A stretch of 64,000 nucleotides of DNA. Source: Paracoccaceae bacterium (GTDB taxonomy: Bacteria > Pseudomonadota > Alphaproteobacteria > Rhodobacterales > Rhodobacteraceae). The notes under the pieces were generated by a model. The model worked only from the letters and a program-made list of their open reading frames with translations, ran no database searches and was not told the origin of the DNA. The stretch spans positions 1,054,001 to 1,118,000 of the forward strand of contig JACKKD010000001.1 in assembly GCA_020637675.1 (NCBI GenBank). Reading direction: 5' to 3'. Shown piece after piece: positions 7,858 to 15,807 of the stretch. The position numbers and the translations under genes were made by a program. Every line of letters begins with the position of its first letter. Position 1 is the stretch's first letter.

Positions 7858-8010
7858 TCAATGAGGCATTTCACCGTCCCGCTTCCTCTCCATTCGGCAA
7901 ATCGCGGGCCGTGTCGCGGCTCCCCTCCCCCTTGTAGGGAGGGGATGGGGAGGGGGGCAGAGCGTTGCTCGATTGCCGTCGATCATGTCCAAGTCGATCA
8001 GGCGTTTCAC
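7858..8010 (-). pseudogene. Truncated 5' copy of the 456-aa gene, fused to repeat D (copy 3)
   Basis: A GTG-initiated frame of 50 codons plus stop. The first ~13 residues (VKRLIDLDMIDGN) align loosely with the MKRLISKGLMFGN start of the intact gene, then the frame enters repeat D. The GTG overlaps the TGA of the 116-aa membrane protein gene (GTGA). This suggests it marks the original junction between the membrane protein gene and the 456-aa gene. Its end overlaps the start of copy 2 by 17 bases. Confidence 0.55.
7920..7957. repeat. GC-rich palindromic repeat, copy D
   Basis: Same orientation as A and C, with TTGTAG at its centre. It terminates the third 5' copy of the 456-aa gene. Confidence 0.85.
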
Positions 8011-8357
8011 CCCTCCGCCTCATGTGGAATGTCTCCATGTGAACGATGAAAGGCCCTTGTGACGGAAAACCCGAACACAACGAGGATGGTGAGAATGGAA
8101 ATACCTGAGGCCGCCGTCCATGCCAGAGTCTTACCCATTCCAAAGCTGGTCAAAAGTAGAAACACAAAACCGGCTGCAAAACGCCAAAGCATCCAAACCG
8201 ATGCGGTCAGAGTGAGCATAAAACAAGCGAAGACCACAACAGTCCGGAGCGAATAGATCTTTCCTTCCCCCAATCGTCGCCCCAGTGAAGTCCCGGTGAC
8301 AAGCCCGGCCAGAAACGGGAGAACTGCCATGAAGAAGAGGACCAAAAACCAGTTCAT
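8007..8357 (-). CDS. Small polytopic membrane protein, unknown function
   Basis: 116 aa with three or four hydrophobic helices (about residues 3-22, 39-58, 62-76 and 82-103) and a short hydrophilic C-terminus (RAFHRSHGDIPHEAEG). The ATG lies 28 bp after the AAA+ gene stop, and the stop overlaps the GTG of truncated copy 3. Base composition is clearly less GC-rich than the flanking ATPase gene, so the gene may have been acquired separately. No family recognised; probably a membrane partner of the ATPase cluster. Confidence 0.65.
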   Translation of the reverse strand: MNWFLVLFFMAVLPFLAGLVTGTSLGRRLGEGKIYSLRTVVVFACFMLTLTASVWMLWRFAAGFVFLLLTSFGMGKTLAWTAASGISILTILVVFGFSVTRAFHRSHGDIPHEAEG

Positions 8358-8385
8358 CGGGCCCCCGTCATGCCTCCGACGCCCG

Positions 8386-10323
8386 TCACCCCTTCCCCTC
8401 CAGATACCGCCGCTTGGCCTCCTCCATCCGCCGCATGTCCCTGACCGCCGCCTCGACGGCGACCTCGTCCGACTTGTCGGCATAGCGGAACTCAGAGTCG
8501 GCATAGCGGTTGATCTCCTGCACCACCATCTCGACGGTGATCGGCTGGCGCAGCGCCTCGATCATCGCCTTCTTCTCTTCGTAAGACTTGAACAGGAACC
8601 GCTCCGGTTCCTCCATCCACTCGTCCGGCAATTCGAAATCCATCGCCCGCACCTTCACCGCATCGGTGATGTTCTTGACCGCCCGCCCCGTAAACCGCTC
8701 ATCCGCCTCCTGAATGGCCTTGAGATAGGCCCCGAGCTTGGCGATGGTGTCGAGCGCGCCCACCCGCCCCTCGACCGCGCGCCAGACCGCCTTCAGCCCC
8801 TCCTCATGCGGCTCCGAATGGCCCTCGAAACTCGCCGCCACCGCGCGCTTGATCTCCTGCGCGGCATAAAGCTCATGCTCCCCCATCGGGATCGCATGGT
8901 TCTTGCCCAAGAGAAGCGCGAGGATGTCGATATAGTCCTCGCGGCTTTGCGGCCCGTCGACGAGGAACCGCGCCCCGGCCCGCTGGCGAAGCGCGTCGTC
9001 GACATTCTCGGGGTAGTTCGAGAACATGCCGAAGGTGCAGTTGCCCCGCACCACCGTATTCGCCCCGGCGAAGGCCTCCATCAGCACGGCGGTAATCTCC
9101 TGCTGCCCCGCGCTCGACTGCCGGTCGCCGCGCTTGCCCGCCACCTGGTCGATGTCATCGACCGTGCCGAAGCCGATCACGGCGGGGTCCATCACGTTGT
9201 TGATGAAGGCTTTCGCGTTCTGCCCCGACTTGCCCTGATACGAATCCACATTGTCGATGCTGAGGTTCTGGTAGCGGAACGGATAGCCCGCCACCTTGCA
9301 GTAGTCGTTGAGCAGACCGGCCATCATCTGGATCAGCGTCGTCTTGCCCGTCCCCGGCTTGCCGTCGCCCATGAAGGTGAAGATGAAACCGCCAAGCTCC
9401 GCGAAGGGATTGAGCTTCCGCTCGAAATCATAGGCCATCAGCATCTTGGCCAGCCGCACCGCCTGGTATTTGGCGATATGGTTGCCGACCACCTCGTTCG
9501 GTTTCTTGAAGGTCATGATCAGGGTCGAGCCGCGCGCCTTCCGCGCCGCCTCGAAGCCCGAGATCGGGAAGTCGTCCGCCTCGACGCGGTAGTTCGCGCC
9601 GGTAAAGGCCTCCAGCCGCGGCGCGGAGGCCGCGCGCAGCTTCACCTTCTCCATCAGCTGCTCGGCGAAGGCGAGGACCGTGGGCACCAGCCGCGGCCCC
9701 TCCGTCGCGAAGACCGCGATGTCCTGGTCGAGTTCCCAGAGCGCACCGTGCAGCGCCAGTTGCGCATTGTCGGTCAACACCTCCTCGACCGCGCCGATCT
9801 CCACCGTCTCCTCGGTGGCATGGGCCGCCAGCAGGAACGCTGTCGCATTGGCGAAGACCGAGAGCACGGCAAGAGCCTCCGCCGCCAGAAGCTCGGAAAA
9901 CTCGGTCTTGCGATCGGCCGGCAGCCGGTTCTCCAGATTGGCCTTTTTCAACTCGGCAAGTCCGGTCTGCCCGGAAAACGCCTCGCCCACCGCCAGCGCG
10001 ACCGCGAGCGCGCGGCGCAAGGCCTGCAACACCACCGCCTCGACCGGATCGACGATCGGATCGTCGCCGCCGATCCCGAGGGTCCGCTCGATCAGGCGCA
10101 CCCCCTCGGGCCGCGCCATCGGCCGCGTCACCAGCCCCGGCGTCGTGGAACGGAACCGCGGCCGCGCGCCGATCCCCGGCGACCGTTCCGCCGGCGCCTC
10201 GACGACCTGCGCCCTGGCAATGCGCGGCGCATGATCGAAGCCCGACAGAAGCGCCGCCGCCCCGGCATAGTGCGCCCGGACCGCCTCTTCCTTCAACTCC
10301 ATCTCGTCGCGCTGGCCACTCAT
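8386..10323 (-). CDS. AAA+ family ATPase of an uncharacterised operon
   Basis: 645 aa. The N-terminal ~300 residues are a helical region without a recognised domain. The ATPase follows: Walker A GDGKPGTGKTT with Lys327, Walker B-like GTVDDIDQ (acidic residues ~389-392), a sensor-1-like NCTFGMFSNYPENVD with Asn, and an arginine-rich DDALRQRAGARF that could hold the finger. The C-terminal region is helical with an extended charged tail. The ATPase core reads like AAA+ remodelling enzymes of the MoxR/CDC48 breadth, but I cannot place it in a named clade. It is flanked by a 375-aa protein and a long coiled-coil protein upstream and by membrane proteins downstream, which suggests an ATP-driven remodelling machine acting near the membrane. 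Target unknown. Confidence 0.82.
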   Translation of the reverse strand: MSGQRDEMELKEEAVRAHYAGAAALLSGFDHAPRIARAQVVEAPAERSPGIGARPRFRSTTPGLVTRPMARPEGVRLIERTLGIGGDDPIVDPVEAVVLQALRRALAVALAVGEAFSGQTGLAELKKANLENRLPADRKTEFSELLAAEALAVLSVFANATAFLLAAHATEETVEIGAVEEVLTDNAQLALHGALWELDQDIAVFATEGPRLVPTVLAFAEQLMEKVKLRAASAPRLEAFTGANYRVEADDFPISGFEAARKARGSTLIMTFKKPNEVVGNHIAKYQAVRLAKMLMAYDFERKLNPFAELGGFIFTFMGDGKPGTGKTTLIQMMAGLLNDYCKVAGYPFRYQNLSIDNVDSYQGKSGQNAKAFINNVMDPAVIGFGTVDDIDQVAGKRGDRQSSAGQQEITAVLMEAFAGANTVVRGNCTFGMFSNYPENVDDALRQRAGARFLVDGPQSREDYIDILALLLGKNHAIPMGEHELYAAQEIKRAVAASFEGHSEPHEEGLKAVWRAVEGRVGALDTIAKLGAYLKAIQEADERFTGRAVKNITDAVKVRAMDFELPDEWMEEPERFLFKSYEEKKAMIEALRQPITVEMVVQEINRYADSEFRYADKSDEVAVEAAVRDMRRMEEAKRRYLEGKG

Positions 10324-10393
10324 CCCTCAACCCTCATTCATCTTGCTCGAAATACCTTCGGGGGTCCGGGGGTGGAAGACCCGCGGCGCGGCA

Positions 10394-11521
10394 TCAGCCA
10401 TAGACCAGCACCCGGCCTTCCTTCCCCACAACGAACTTGCGCAGCGCGCGGAACCCCTCGGGGTCCTTCTCGGCCAGCACCTGGAAAGGCCGCTGCGGCA
10501 GGATCAGCGACCGGGTGATCCGAGTCGCCCCCGTCTCCGCCCCCTGTGCCGCGAAGGGGTCGAGCCGGAAGACCTCGCGCTCGGTCTTCGAGAACCAGCC
10601 CTCCTCGACCTCGACCCGCTCGCTCACCAGTTCCTCGACCGTCCAGGCCAGCGCCCAGTCCTCGCCCGGCTCGGCCTTCGCCTCGTCCAGAACCTCGCGC
10701 ATCGCGCCGGTCTGCAGCGTGAAGGACGAGGAATACATCGGCCCGAGGTGCAGGCGCCTGAGCCGCTTCGGATGCAGGTCAGCGAAATCCGTGTCGAACC
10801 CCTTGGCGATGGTCAGAAGCTTGAGGCCCCCCACTGACTGCGCCAGAAGATGCGCCTGCGCGGCGGGCCAGCGCCGCTCGTCGAGCGGCAGCGCCTTGCG
10901 GCCCGAATCCACCACCTCCATCAGATAGACCACCGGCACGTTCAACTGGCTGTCATAGACGCCCCAGTGCAGAAGGTAGCCGCGCCGCCCGCCCGACACT
11001 TCGGAAATGAACTCCGCCGCCGGATGCATCTGCGCGAAGTAAAGCCCGCCGTCGCGCAGCGTCTCGTAATACAGCCGCTGCGACAGCGCATATTGCAGCC
11101 GCGTCGGCACCACACGCTCGCCGACGATCTGGCGCACCATCTCGTCCTTCAGGCGGGCGGCGTCCGGCATCCCCTCAAGATGCCGCGCCGCCTGCGCGGC
11201 GTCGTTGGCCATCGTCACGATCTCCTGAAAGACCGGGAAGCCGCTTTCGTGGAAGTCGATGGTCAGGTGCTTCTGCCCGATGGCATCGAGCCGCCCGGAG
11301 ACGAGGTATTTCAGGCTCAGCGCCCTGAAGCTGCGGGAAATCGCGCGGATGTAGTCCTCGAGCACATCGCTGTCGAGGTCGGAAAAGGACTTGTCTCTCT
11401 CCATTTCGCCAGCGACCGAGATCAAGAGCCGCGTGATCGTCTCGAACTTCGCGAAATACCGCCGCGCGGCAAGGTCGTCGTCGATCACCTTGTGGTCGGT
11501 GGTCAGGTCAAGGTCGGGCAC
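10394..11521 (-). CDS. Conserved protein of the AAA+ cluster, unknown function (375 aa)
   Basis: 375 aa, soluble and without signal peptide. It looks alpha-helical in the first 150 residues and mixed alpha/beta after that; the segment HWGVYDSQLNVPVVYLMEVV is strand-rich. No catalytic motif is recognised. The GTG start directly follows the TAA of the coiled-coil gene (TAAGTG), so the two are almost certainly co-translated. The AAA+ ATPase gene follows after 70 bp. It is a candidate adaptor or substrate-handling partner of the ATPase. Confidence 0.72.
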   Translation of the reverse strand: MPDLDLTTDHKVIDDDLAARRYFAKFETITRLLISVAGEMERDKSFSDLDSDVLEDYIRAISRSFRALSLKYLVSGRLDAIGQKHLTIDFHESGFPVFQEIVTMANDAAQAARHLEGMPDAARLKDEMVRQIVGERVVPTRLQYALSQRLYYETLRDGGLYFAQMHPAAEFISEVSGGRRGYLLHWGVYDSQLNVPVVYLMEVVDSGRKALPLDERRWPAAQAHLLAQSVGGLKLLTIAKGFDTDFADLHPKRLRRLHLGPMYSSSFTLQTGAMREVLDEAKAEPGEDWALAWTVEELVSERVEVEEGWFSKTEREVFRLDPFAAQGAETGATRITRSLILPQRPFQVLAEKDPEGFRALRKFVVGKEGRVLVYG

Positions 11522-12598
11522 TTAGCCACCATACAGGTTCTTGTCGTGCTTCTCGACAATCGCCGCGAAGCGCCGGGCGAAGCGTTCATCCGCCTTGGCC
11601 TTCTGCTCAAGCACCTTCCGGGCAAAGACCATCTGGTCCTCATGCGCCTCCAGCATCTCGGCCATCCGCGTGTTCGTGGCCGAGCCGATCCCGGCCATCG
11701 CCGCCTGCGCCTCCTGGTCGGTCTTGACCCCGATCTCGTTGATCCGGTGCGCCACGTCCTGCTGCTGCGCGGTCTTCAAGGACTTCGTCAGAGCGTCGTA
11801 GAGCACCACCCGCTGCTTCGTATCCGTCTGGAGCTTGTTGATGAGAACCATCTGCGTCGCCGCCTGGTTCTGCAACGAATCTACCCAGGTCTTGCCCTTC
11901 TCGATATAGCGCTCCAACGTCTGCGACTTCGCAAGCTTCACCTGCTCGTCCTGCACCATGGCATTGTATTGCTTGTTCAACTCGGCCAACTGGCTTTCCA
12001 GCTTGGTCCGCGCCGCCGCATCCTGCTCGACGGAAATCCTGTTCTCCAGCTCGATGATCCTCGGGTCCATCGCCTGAATCTCGGCGCGCAGGCTCTCCAG
12101 CTCACCCACCGTCACCTCACGGTCGGTCAGGGTGCCGGTCAGGTTCGCCTCGACCTTGGCCTTGTGATCGTTCAGCACCGCCAGCTGCCCTTCCAGGAGC
12201 TTCACGATCGTATCCGACTTCGCGATCAGGTCCTGCAGCTTGTCGTCGATGGTGGCGCCCCGCAGCCGCTCCTGCCGCATCGCCTCGGACTTTCCTTCCG
12301 AAAAGAAGCCGACGAAGCTTTCCCACCCGGTCTTCGTGCGCATTTCGTCGAAGTCGCGCGAAAAGCCCGCCGTCACATCGTCGAGCCCCATGATCAGCTC
12401 GGCGATATTGGCGTTCATCAGCTCGGTATGCTTGTGGACGTCCTCGAGCGTCGCATTCTCGATGTCGATGGAAATGTCCTGCCCCGCATTCAGCTTCACC
12501 TTCGCGGAATCGATCTTGGCCGTCAGTTCGGAAATGCGCGACTGCGCCTCGGCAACCTGCTTCTGGCTTTTCAGAATCTGGGAATCAAAGTCGGCCAT
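11522..12598 (-). CDS. Long coiled-coil protein, first gene of the AAA+ cluster (TelA-like features)
   Basis: 358 aa, mostly helical with heptad patterning (residues ~5-45, 110-250). An ATG at 12598 is chosen because GAGGGA sits five bases upstream; a TTG four codons earlier is less likely. The layout of a WESFVGFFSEG segment, a long coiled coil, then LERYIEKGKTWVDSLQNQAA and QMVLINKLQTDT reminds me of TelA/toxic-anion-resistance proteins, but the match is only topological. It opens the minus-strand cluster and is divergent from the M20 peptidase gene, so the operon promoter should lie in 12599-12753. Probable scaffold. Confidence 0.72.
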   Translation of the reverse strand: MADFDSQILKSQKQVAEAQSRISELTAKIDSAKVKLNAGQDISIDIENATLEDVHKHTELMNANIAELIMGLDDVTAGFSRDFDEMRTKTGWESFVGFFSEGKSEAMRQERLRGATIDDKLQDLIAKSDTIVKLLEGQLAVLNDHKAKVEANLTGTLTDREVTVGELESLRAEIQAMDPRIIELENRISVEQDAAARTKLESQLAELNKQYNAMVQDEQVKLAKSQTLERYIEKGKTWVDSLQNQAATQMVLINKLQTDTKQRVVLYDALTKSLKTAQQQDVAHRINEIGVKTDQEAQAAMAGIGSATNTRMAEMLEAHEDQMVFARKVLEQKAKADERFARRFAAIVEKHDKNLYGG

Positions 12599-12753
12599 CT
12601 TGTCCCTCAATGTTAATCGGCTTTACACTATGTCGTGGCCCGCTCAGGTTTTGTCGAGGGCCGCCCGCCGAAAAACTTAGTGCATCGGCGCGCATGCGTC
12701 ATCCGCTTTTCCGCCCATTGCCCACGGTCAAGCCGCGCGCTAGCGTCAGGGCC

Positions 12754-14040
12754 ATGCCCGACACAGCCGACGACAGGATCATCCGCGAGATCGACCAAAG
12801 GCGCGACGCCCTCGTCGCGCTGACGCAGGATTTGATCCGCATCCCGACGCTCAACCCGCCAGGGCACAACTATCTGGAAATCTGCGAATATCTCGCCGAC
12901 CGGCTGGGCCGTCAGGGCTTCTTCGTCGAACTCATCCGGGCCGAGGGCGCGCCCGGCGACAGCGTCGCGCATCCCCGCTGGAACCTGGTCGCCCGCCGCG
13001 ACGGCAGCGGGCCCGGCGACTGCGTCCATTTCAACGGCCATCATGACGTGGTCGAGGTCGGCCATGGCTGGACCCGCGACCCGTTCGGCGCCGAGATCGA
13101 GGACGACCGTATCTTTGGCCGCGGGTCCTGCGACATGAAGGGCGGTCTCGCCGCCAGCATCGTCGCCGCCGAGGCCTTCATCGCCGCCTGCCCGGATTTC
13201 CGCGGTGCCATCGAGATCAGCGCCACCGCCGACGAGGAGACGGGCGGCTATGGCGGCGTCGCCTATCTGGCGCAGCAGGGCCGCTTCGACCCGGCCCGCG
13301 TCCAGCACGTCATCATCCCCGAGCCCCTGCACAAGGACCGCATCTGCCTTGGCCATCGCGGCGTCTGGTGGGCCGAGATCGAGACGAAGGGCCGCATCGC
13401 CCACGGCTCCATGCCCTTTCTCGGCGACAGCGCGATCCGCCACATGGGCGCGGTGCTGGCCGAGATGGAGGCGACACTCTTCCCGCTGCTCGCCACCAGA
13501 CGCACCGAAATGCCGGTGATCCCCGAGGGCGCCCGGCAATCCACCCTCAACATCAACTCCATCCACGGCGGCGAAAAGGAGCAGGAGGACGGTTATACCG
13601 GTTTCCCCGCGCCCTGCGTCCCCGACCGCTGCCGCATCGTGATCGACCGCCGCTACCTGATCGAGGAAGATCTGGCCGAGGTGAAGCGCGAGCTGACGGC
13701 GATGCTCGAGAACGTCCGGGCGGCCCGCCCCAGCTTCCAGTACGAGGTCCGCGACCTCTTCGAGGTGCGCCCGACAATGACGGACAAGGACGCCCCCGTC
13801 GTCCGCACCACCGCCGCCGCGATCGAGAAGGTGCTGGGCAAACACGCCGATTACGTCGTTTCCCCTGGCACCTACGACCAGAAGCACATCGACCGGATCG
13901 GGCGGCTCAGGAACTGCATCGCCTACGGGCCCGGCATCCTCGACCTCGCCCACCAGCCCGACGAATGGGTGGGAATCACCGACATGGAAGACAGCGCCAA
14001 GGTCATGGCGCTGGTGCTGGCGGAACTTCTGGAACCCTGA
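12754..14040 (+). CDS. M20 family peptidase / ArgE-DapE-type deacylase
   Basis: 428 aa, the usual length for the family. These are zinc amidohydrolases that cleave N-acyl amino acids or small peptides. Visible metal and catalytic residues are NGHHDVV (His96, Asp98), the bridging Asp in CDMKGG (127), and the Glu pair in DEETGG (161-162). A late His lies in LAHQPDEW. The dimerisation domain occupies about residues 200-320. The ATG is chosen by alignment to the family start; a longer open frame upstream has no support. The exact substrate cannot be deduced. It lies 12 bp before a sulfotransferase gene. Confidence 0.87.
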   Translation: MPDTADDRIIREIDQRRDALVALTQDLIRIPTLNPPGHNYLEICEYLADRLGRQGFFVELIRAEGAPGDSVAHPRWNLVARRDGSGPGDCVHFNGHHDVVEVGHGWTRDPFGAEIEDDRIFGRGSCDMKGGLAASIVAAEAFIAACPDFRGAIEISATADEETGGYGGVAYLAQQGRFDPARVQHVIIPEPLHKDRICLGHRGVWWAEIETKGRIAHGSMPFLGDSAIRHMGAVLAEMEATLFPLLATRRTEMPVIPEGARQSTLNINSIHGGEKEQEDGYTGFPAPCVPDRCRIVIDRRYLIEEDLAEVKRELTAMLENVRAARPSFQYEVRDLFEVRPTMTDKDAPVVRTTAAAIEKVLGKHADYVVSPGTYDQKHIDRIGRLRNCIAYGPGILDLAHQPDEWVGITDMEDSAKVMALVLAELLEP

Positions 14041-14052
14041 CTGCGAACCGTA

Positions 14053-14949
14053 ATGCCCAGCGACACGACCGATACTGACTGCCTTCCAGTGGCCGCGCCC
14101 CTGTTCGACAATCTCTTCCTGAGCGTCGGGGCCATGAAGGCGGGCACGACCTGGCTCTATTCGGTGCTGCGCCACCATCCGGGCATTCACTTCACCCCGG
14201 AAAAGGAAATCCACTACTTCTACGCGCGCTACGAGAACCCCAAGGTGCTCAATGAGCGCTGGCGGCTCAACACCGCGAAGCTCTACGGCGGCTTTGATCC
14301 CGCGACCGTCGATGCCGCCCTCGTCGCCCGGAACCTCCGCTGGCTCTCCAGCTATGTCGCGGGGCCGGTCGACGACCTGTGGTTCCGCACGCTCTTTCAG
14401 GACCGCCGGCGCGAGACCTGGGTCGCCGATTTCTCCAACCTGAACGCGCTTCTCTCCGAGGCGAGCTGGCGCCGTGTGATGGCTGCGACCGAGCGGCTGA
14501 GGGTGCTCTACACCCTGCGCAACCCGAGGGATCAGGTCTGGAGCCATGTGCGCTTCCATCTGATCATGACCGGAAACCGCCACAAGCTCGAAACCTGGAG
14601 CGCCGACGAACTTGCCTCCTTCGCCCTTTCGAATGCGATCTGGCCGCACAGCGACTACGCCGCGGCAATTCGGCGGATGCGCGCGGTTCTGCCGTCGGCA
14701 TCCCTGCATGTCGGCTTCCATCACATCATGAGGGACGCGCCGCTCGCCTTCGTTCGCCAGACCGAGGCCTTCCTCGACCTCCCGCCGCACGACTACCCGC
14801 CAGCGCTCCTCGACCGGCAGGTCAACGTGACGCCGGAACACCCCATGCCCGCCGGGATGCTCGAAGGCATCGCCCCCGCGGTCAACCGGCTCGTGACCGA
14901 ACTCGGCGACCTCGGGATCGACGTGCCCGAAAGCTGGTCTGTCCGCTAG
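14053..14949 (+). CDS. Sulfotransferase domain protein
   Basis: 298 aa. The PAPS 5'-phosphosulfate loop is GAMKAGTTW (residues 26-34, Lys29). The 3'-phosphate site is RNPRDQVWSH (156-165). EKEIHYF near residue 50 matches the conserved substrate-side segment of Sulfotransfer_1/heparan-type enzymes. Soluble, no signal peptide. It starts 12 bp after the M20 peptidase gene. The second of three sulfotransferases in the window. The acceptor is unknown, with a surface glycan likely. Confidence 0.86.
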   Translation: MPSDTTDTDCLPVAAPLFDNLFLSVGAMKAGTTWLYSVLRHHPGIHFTPEKEIHYFYARYENPKVLNERWRLNTAKLYGGFDPATVDAALVARNLRWLSSYVAGPVDDLWFRTLFQDRRRETWVADFSNLNALLSEASWRRVMAATERLRVLYTLRNPRDQVWSHVRFHLIMTGNRHKLETWSADELASFALSNAIWPHSDYAAAIRRMRAVLPSASLHVGFHHIMRDAPLAFVRQTEAFLDLPPHDYPPALLDRQVNVTPEHPMPAGMLEGIAPAVNRLVTELGDLGIDVPESWSVR

Positions 14950-14967
14950 ATCCCGGAGCGGCTTCCG

Positions 14968-15807
14968 TCAGACCGCGATGTTGTCGATGAGCCGGACCTC
15001 TCCCAGCACGGTTGCCGCCAGAAGTCGCGCCGGACGGTCGAGCGTGGCGAGCGGCGCGAGGTCTTCGGCGCCGCGCAGGTCGAAATACTCCACATCCGCG
15101 AACCCCGCCGCCAGCACCGCTCCGCGCGCCTCCGCCAGCGCCGCCGCCGGCGCCGTTCCGGCCCGGATCGCCGCCGTCGCGGCCTGCATCGCGCCATGAA
15201 GCGCGGGCGCAACCGCCCTCTCCCGCGCCGTGAGACGCACGTTGCGCGACGACATCGCCAGCCCGTCGGGCTCCCGGATCGTCGGGCAGCCGATCACGCG
15301 GATCGGCATGTTCAGGTCGCGCACCAGGTGCCTGACCACCTGCAACTGCTGCCAATCCTTCTCGCCGAAGAACGCCCGCCCCGCCTGTGTCATCTCGAAA
15401 AGCTTCGTCACCACCGTCGCCACGCCGTCGAAATGGCCGGGCCGGAATGTCCCCTCCATCGGCTCCGAGATGCCCGCGACCGACACCCTCGTGGCGAAGC
15501 CCGGCGGATAGACCTCCTCGGGACCGGGCGCGAAGAGGACATCGACCCTCTCCGCTTCGAGAAGCGCGAGGTCAAGCGCCTCGGTCCGAGGATATTTCGT
15601 CAGGTCTTCGGGGTTGTTGAACTGCATCGGGTTGACGAAGATCGTCACGATCACCCGGTCGGACTGCGCCCGCGCCGCGCGGGCGAGGCTCAGGTGGCCG
15701 TCGTGCAGCGCCCCCATCGTCGGCACCACGCCGACAAGCATGCCCGACCGCTTCCAGGTTGCCACCCGGTCGCGAAGCGCCGCCGCGCTGCGGATCACCT
15801 CGGTCAT
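14968..15807 (-). CDS. panC: Pantothenate synthetase
   Basis: 279 aa, typical length. It condenses pantoate and beta-alanine with ATP to give pantothenate, the last step of vitamin B5 synthesis. Class I adenylyltransferase signatures are visible: MGALHDGH (31-38), FVNPMQF, the FFGEKDWQQL region, and REPDGLAMSSRNVRL serving as the KMSKS-like loop. The ATG overlaps the panB stop by four bases (ATGA), a common alphaproteobacterial panBC arrangement. Cytosolic. Confidence 0.96.
   Translation of the reverse strand: MTEVIRSAAALRDRVATWKRSGMLVGVVPTMGALHDGHLSLARAARAQSDRVIVTIFVNPMQFNNPEDLTKYPRTEALDLALLEAERVDVLFAPGPEEVYPPGFATRVSVAGISEPMEGTFRPGHFDGVATVVTKLFEMTQAGRAFFGEKDWQQLQVVRHLVRDLNMPIRVIGCPTIREPDGLAMSSRNVRLTARERAVAPALHGAMQAATAAIRAGTAPAAALAEARGAVLAAGFADVEYFDLRGAEDLAPLATLDRPARLLAATVLGEVRLIDNIAV

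Larger units (their letters stand above)
7695..7874 (-). pseudogene. Truncated 5' copy of the 456-aa gene, fused to repeats (copy 2)
   Basis: A GTG-initiated frame of 59 codons plus stop. The first ~21 residues (VKCLIEKGLMLGNLVPVESP) match the start of the intact 456-aa protein at 7270 nearly residue for residue. It then runs into repeats C and B, giving a Pro/Gly/Arg-rich tail. GGAGAGG lies about ten bases before the GTG. Its TGA overlaps the DUF559 GTG start by four bases. It may be a decayed duplicate or may serve only to pass ribosomes along the operon. Confidence 0.7.

Noticed and set aside
7315..7957. Repeat cluster considered as a CRISPR array
   Set aside because: Only four copies, in mixed orientation, with unequal spacing that contains genes; no cas genes nearby.
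11522..12598. Calling the coiled-coil protein TelA (toxic anion resistance)
   Set aside because: Similarity is limited to general helical layout and one Gln/Leu-rich segment; not enough for the name.
12628..14841. 737-codon minus-strand open frame opposite the M20 peptidase and sulfotransferase
   Set aside because: No domain, no ribosome-binding site, and both strand-opposite genes are intact family members.
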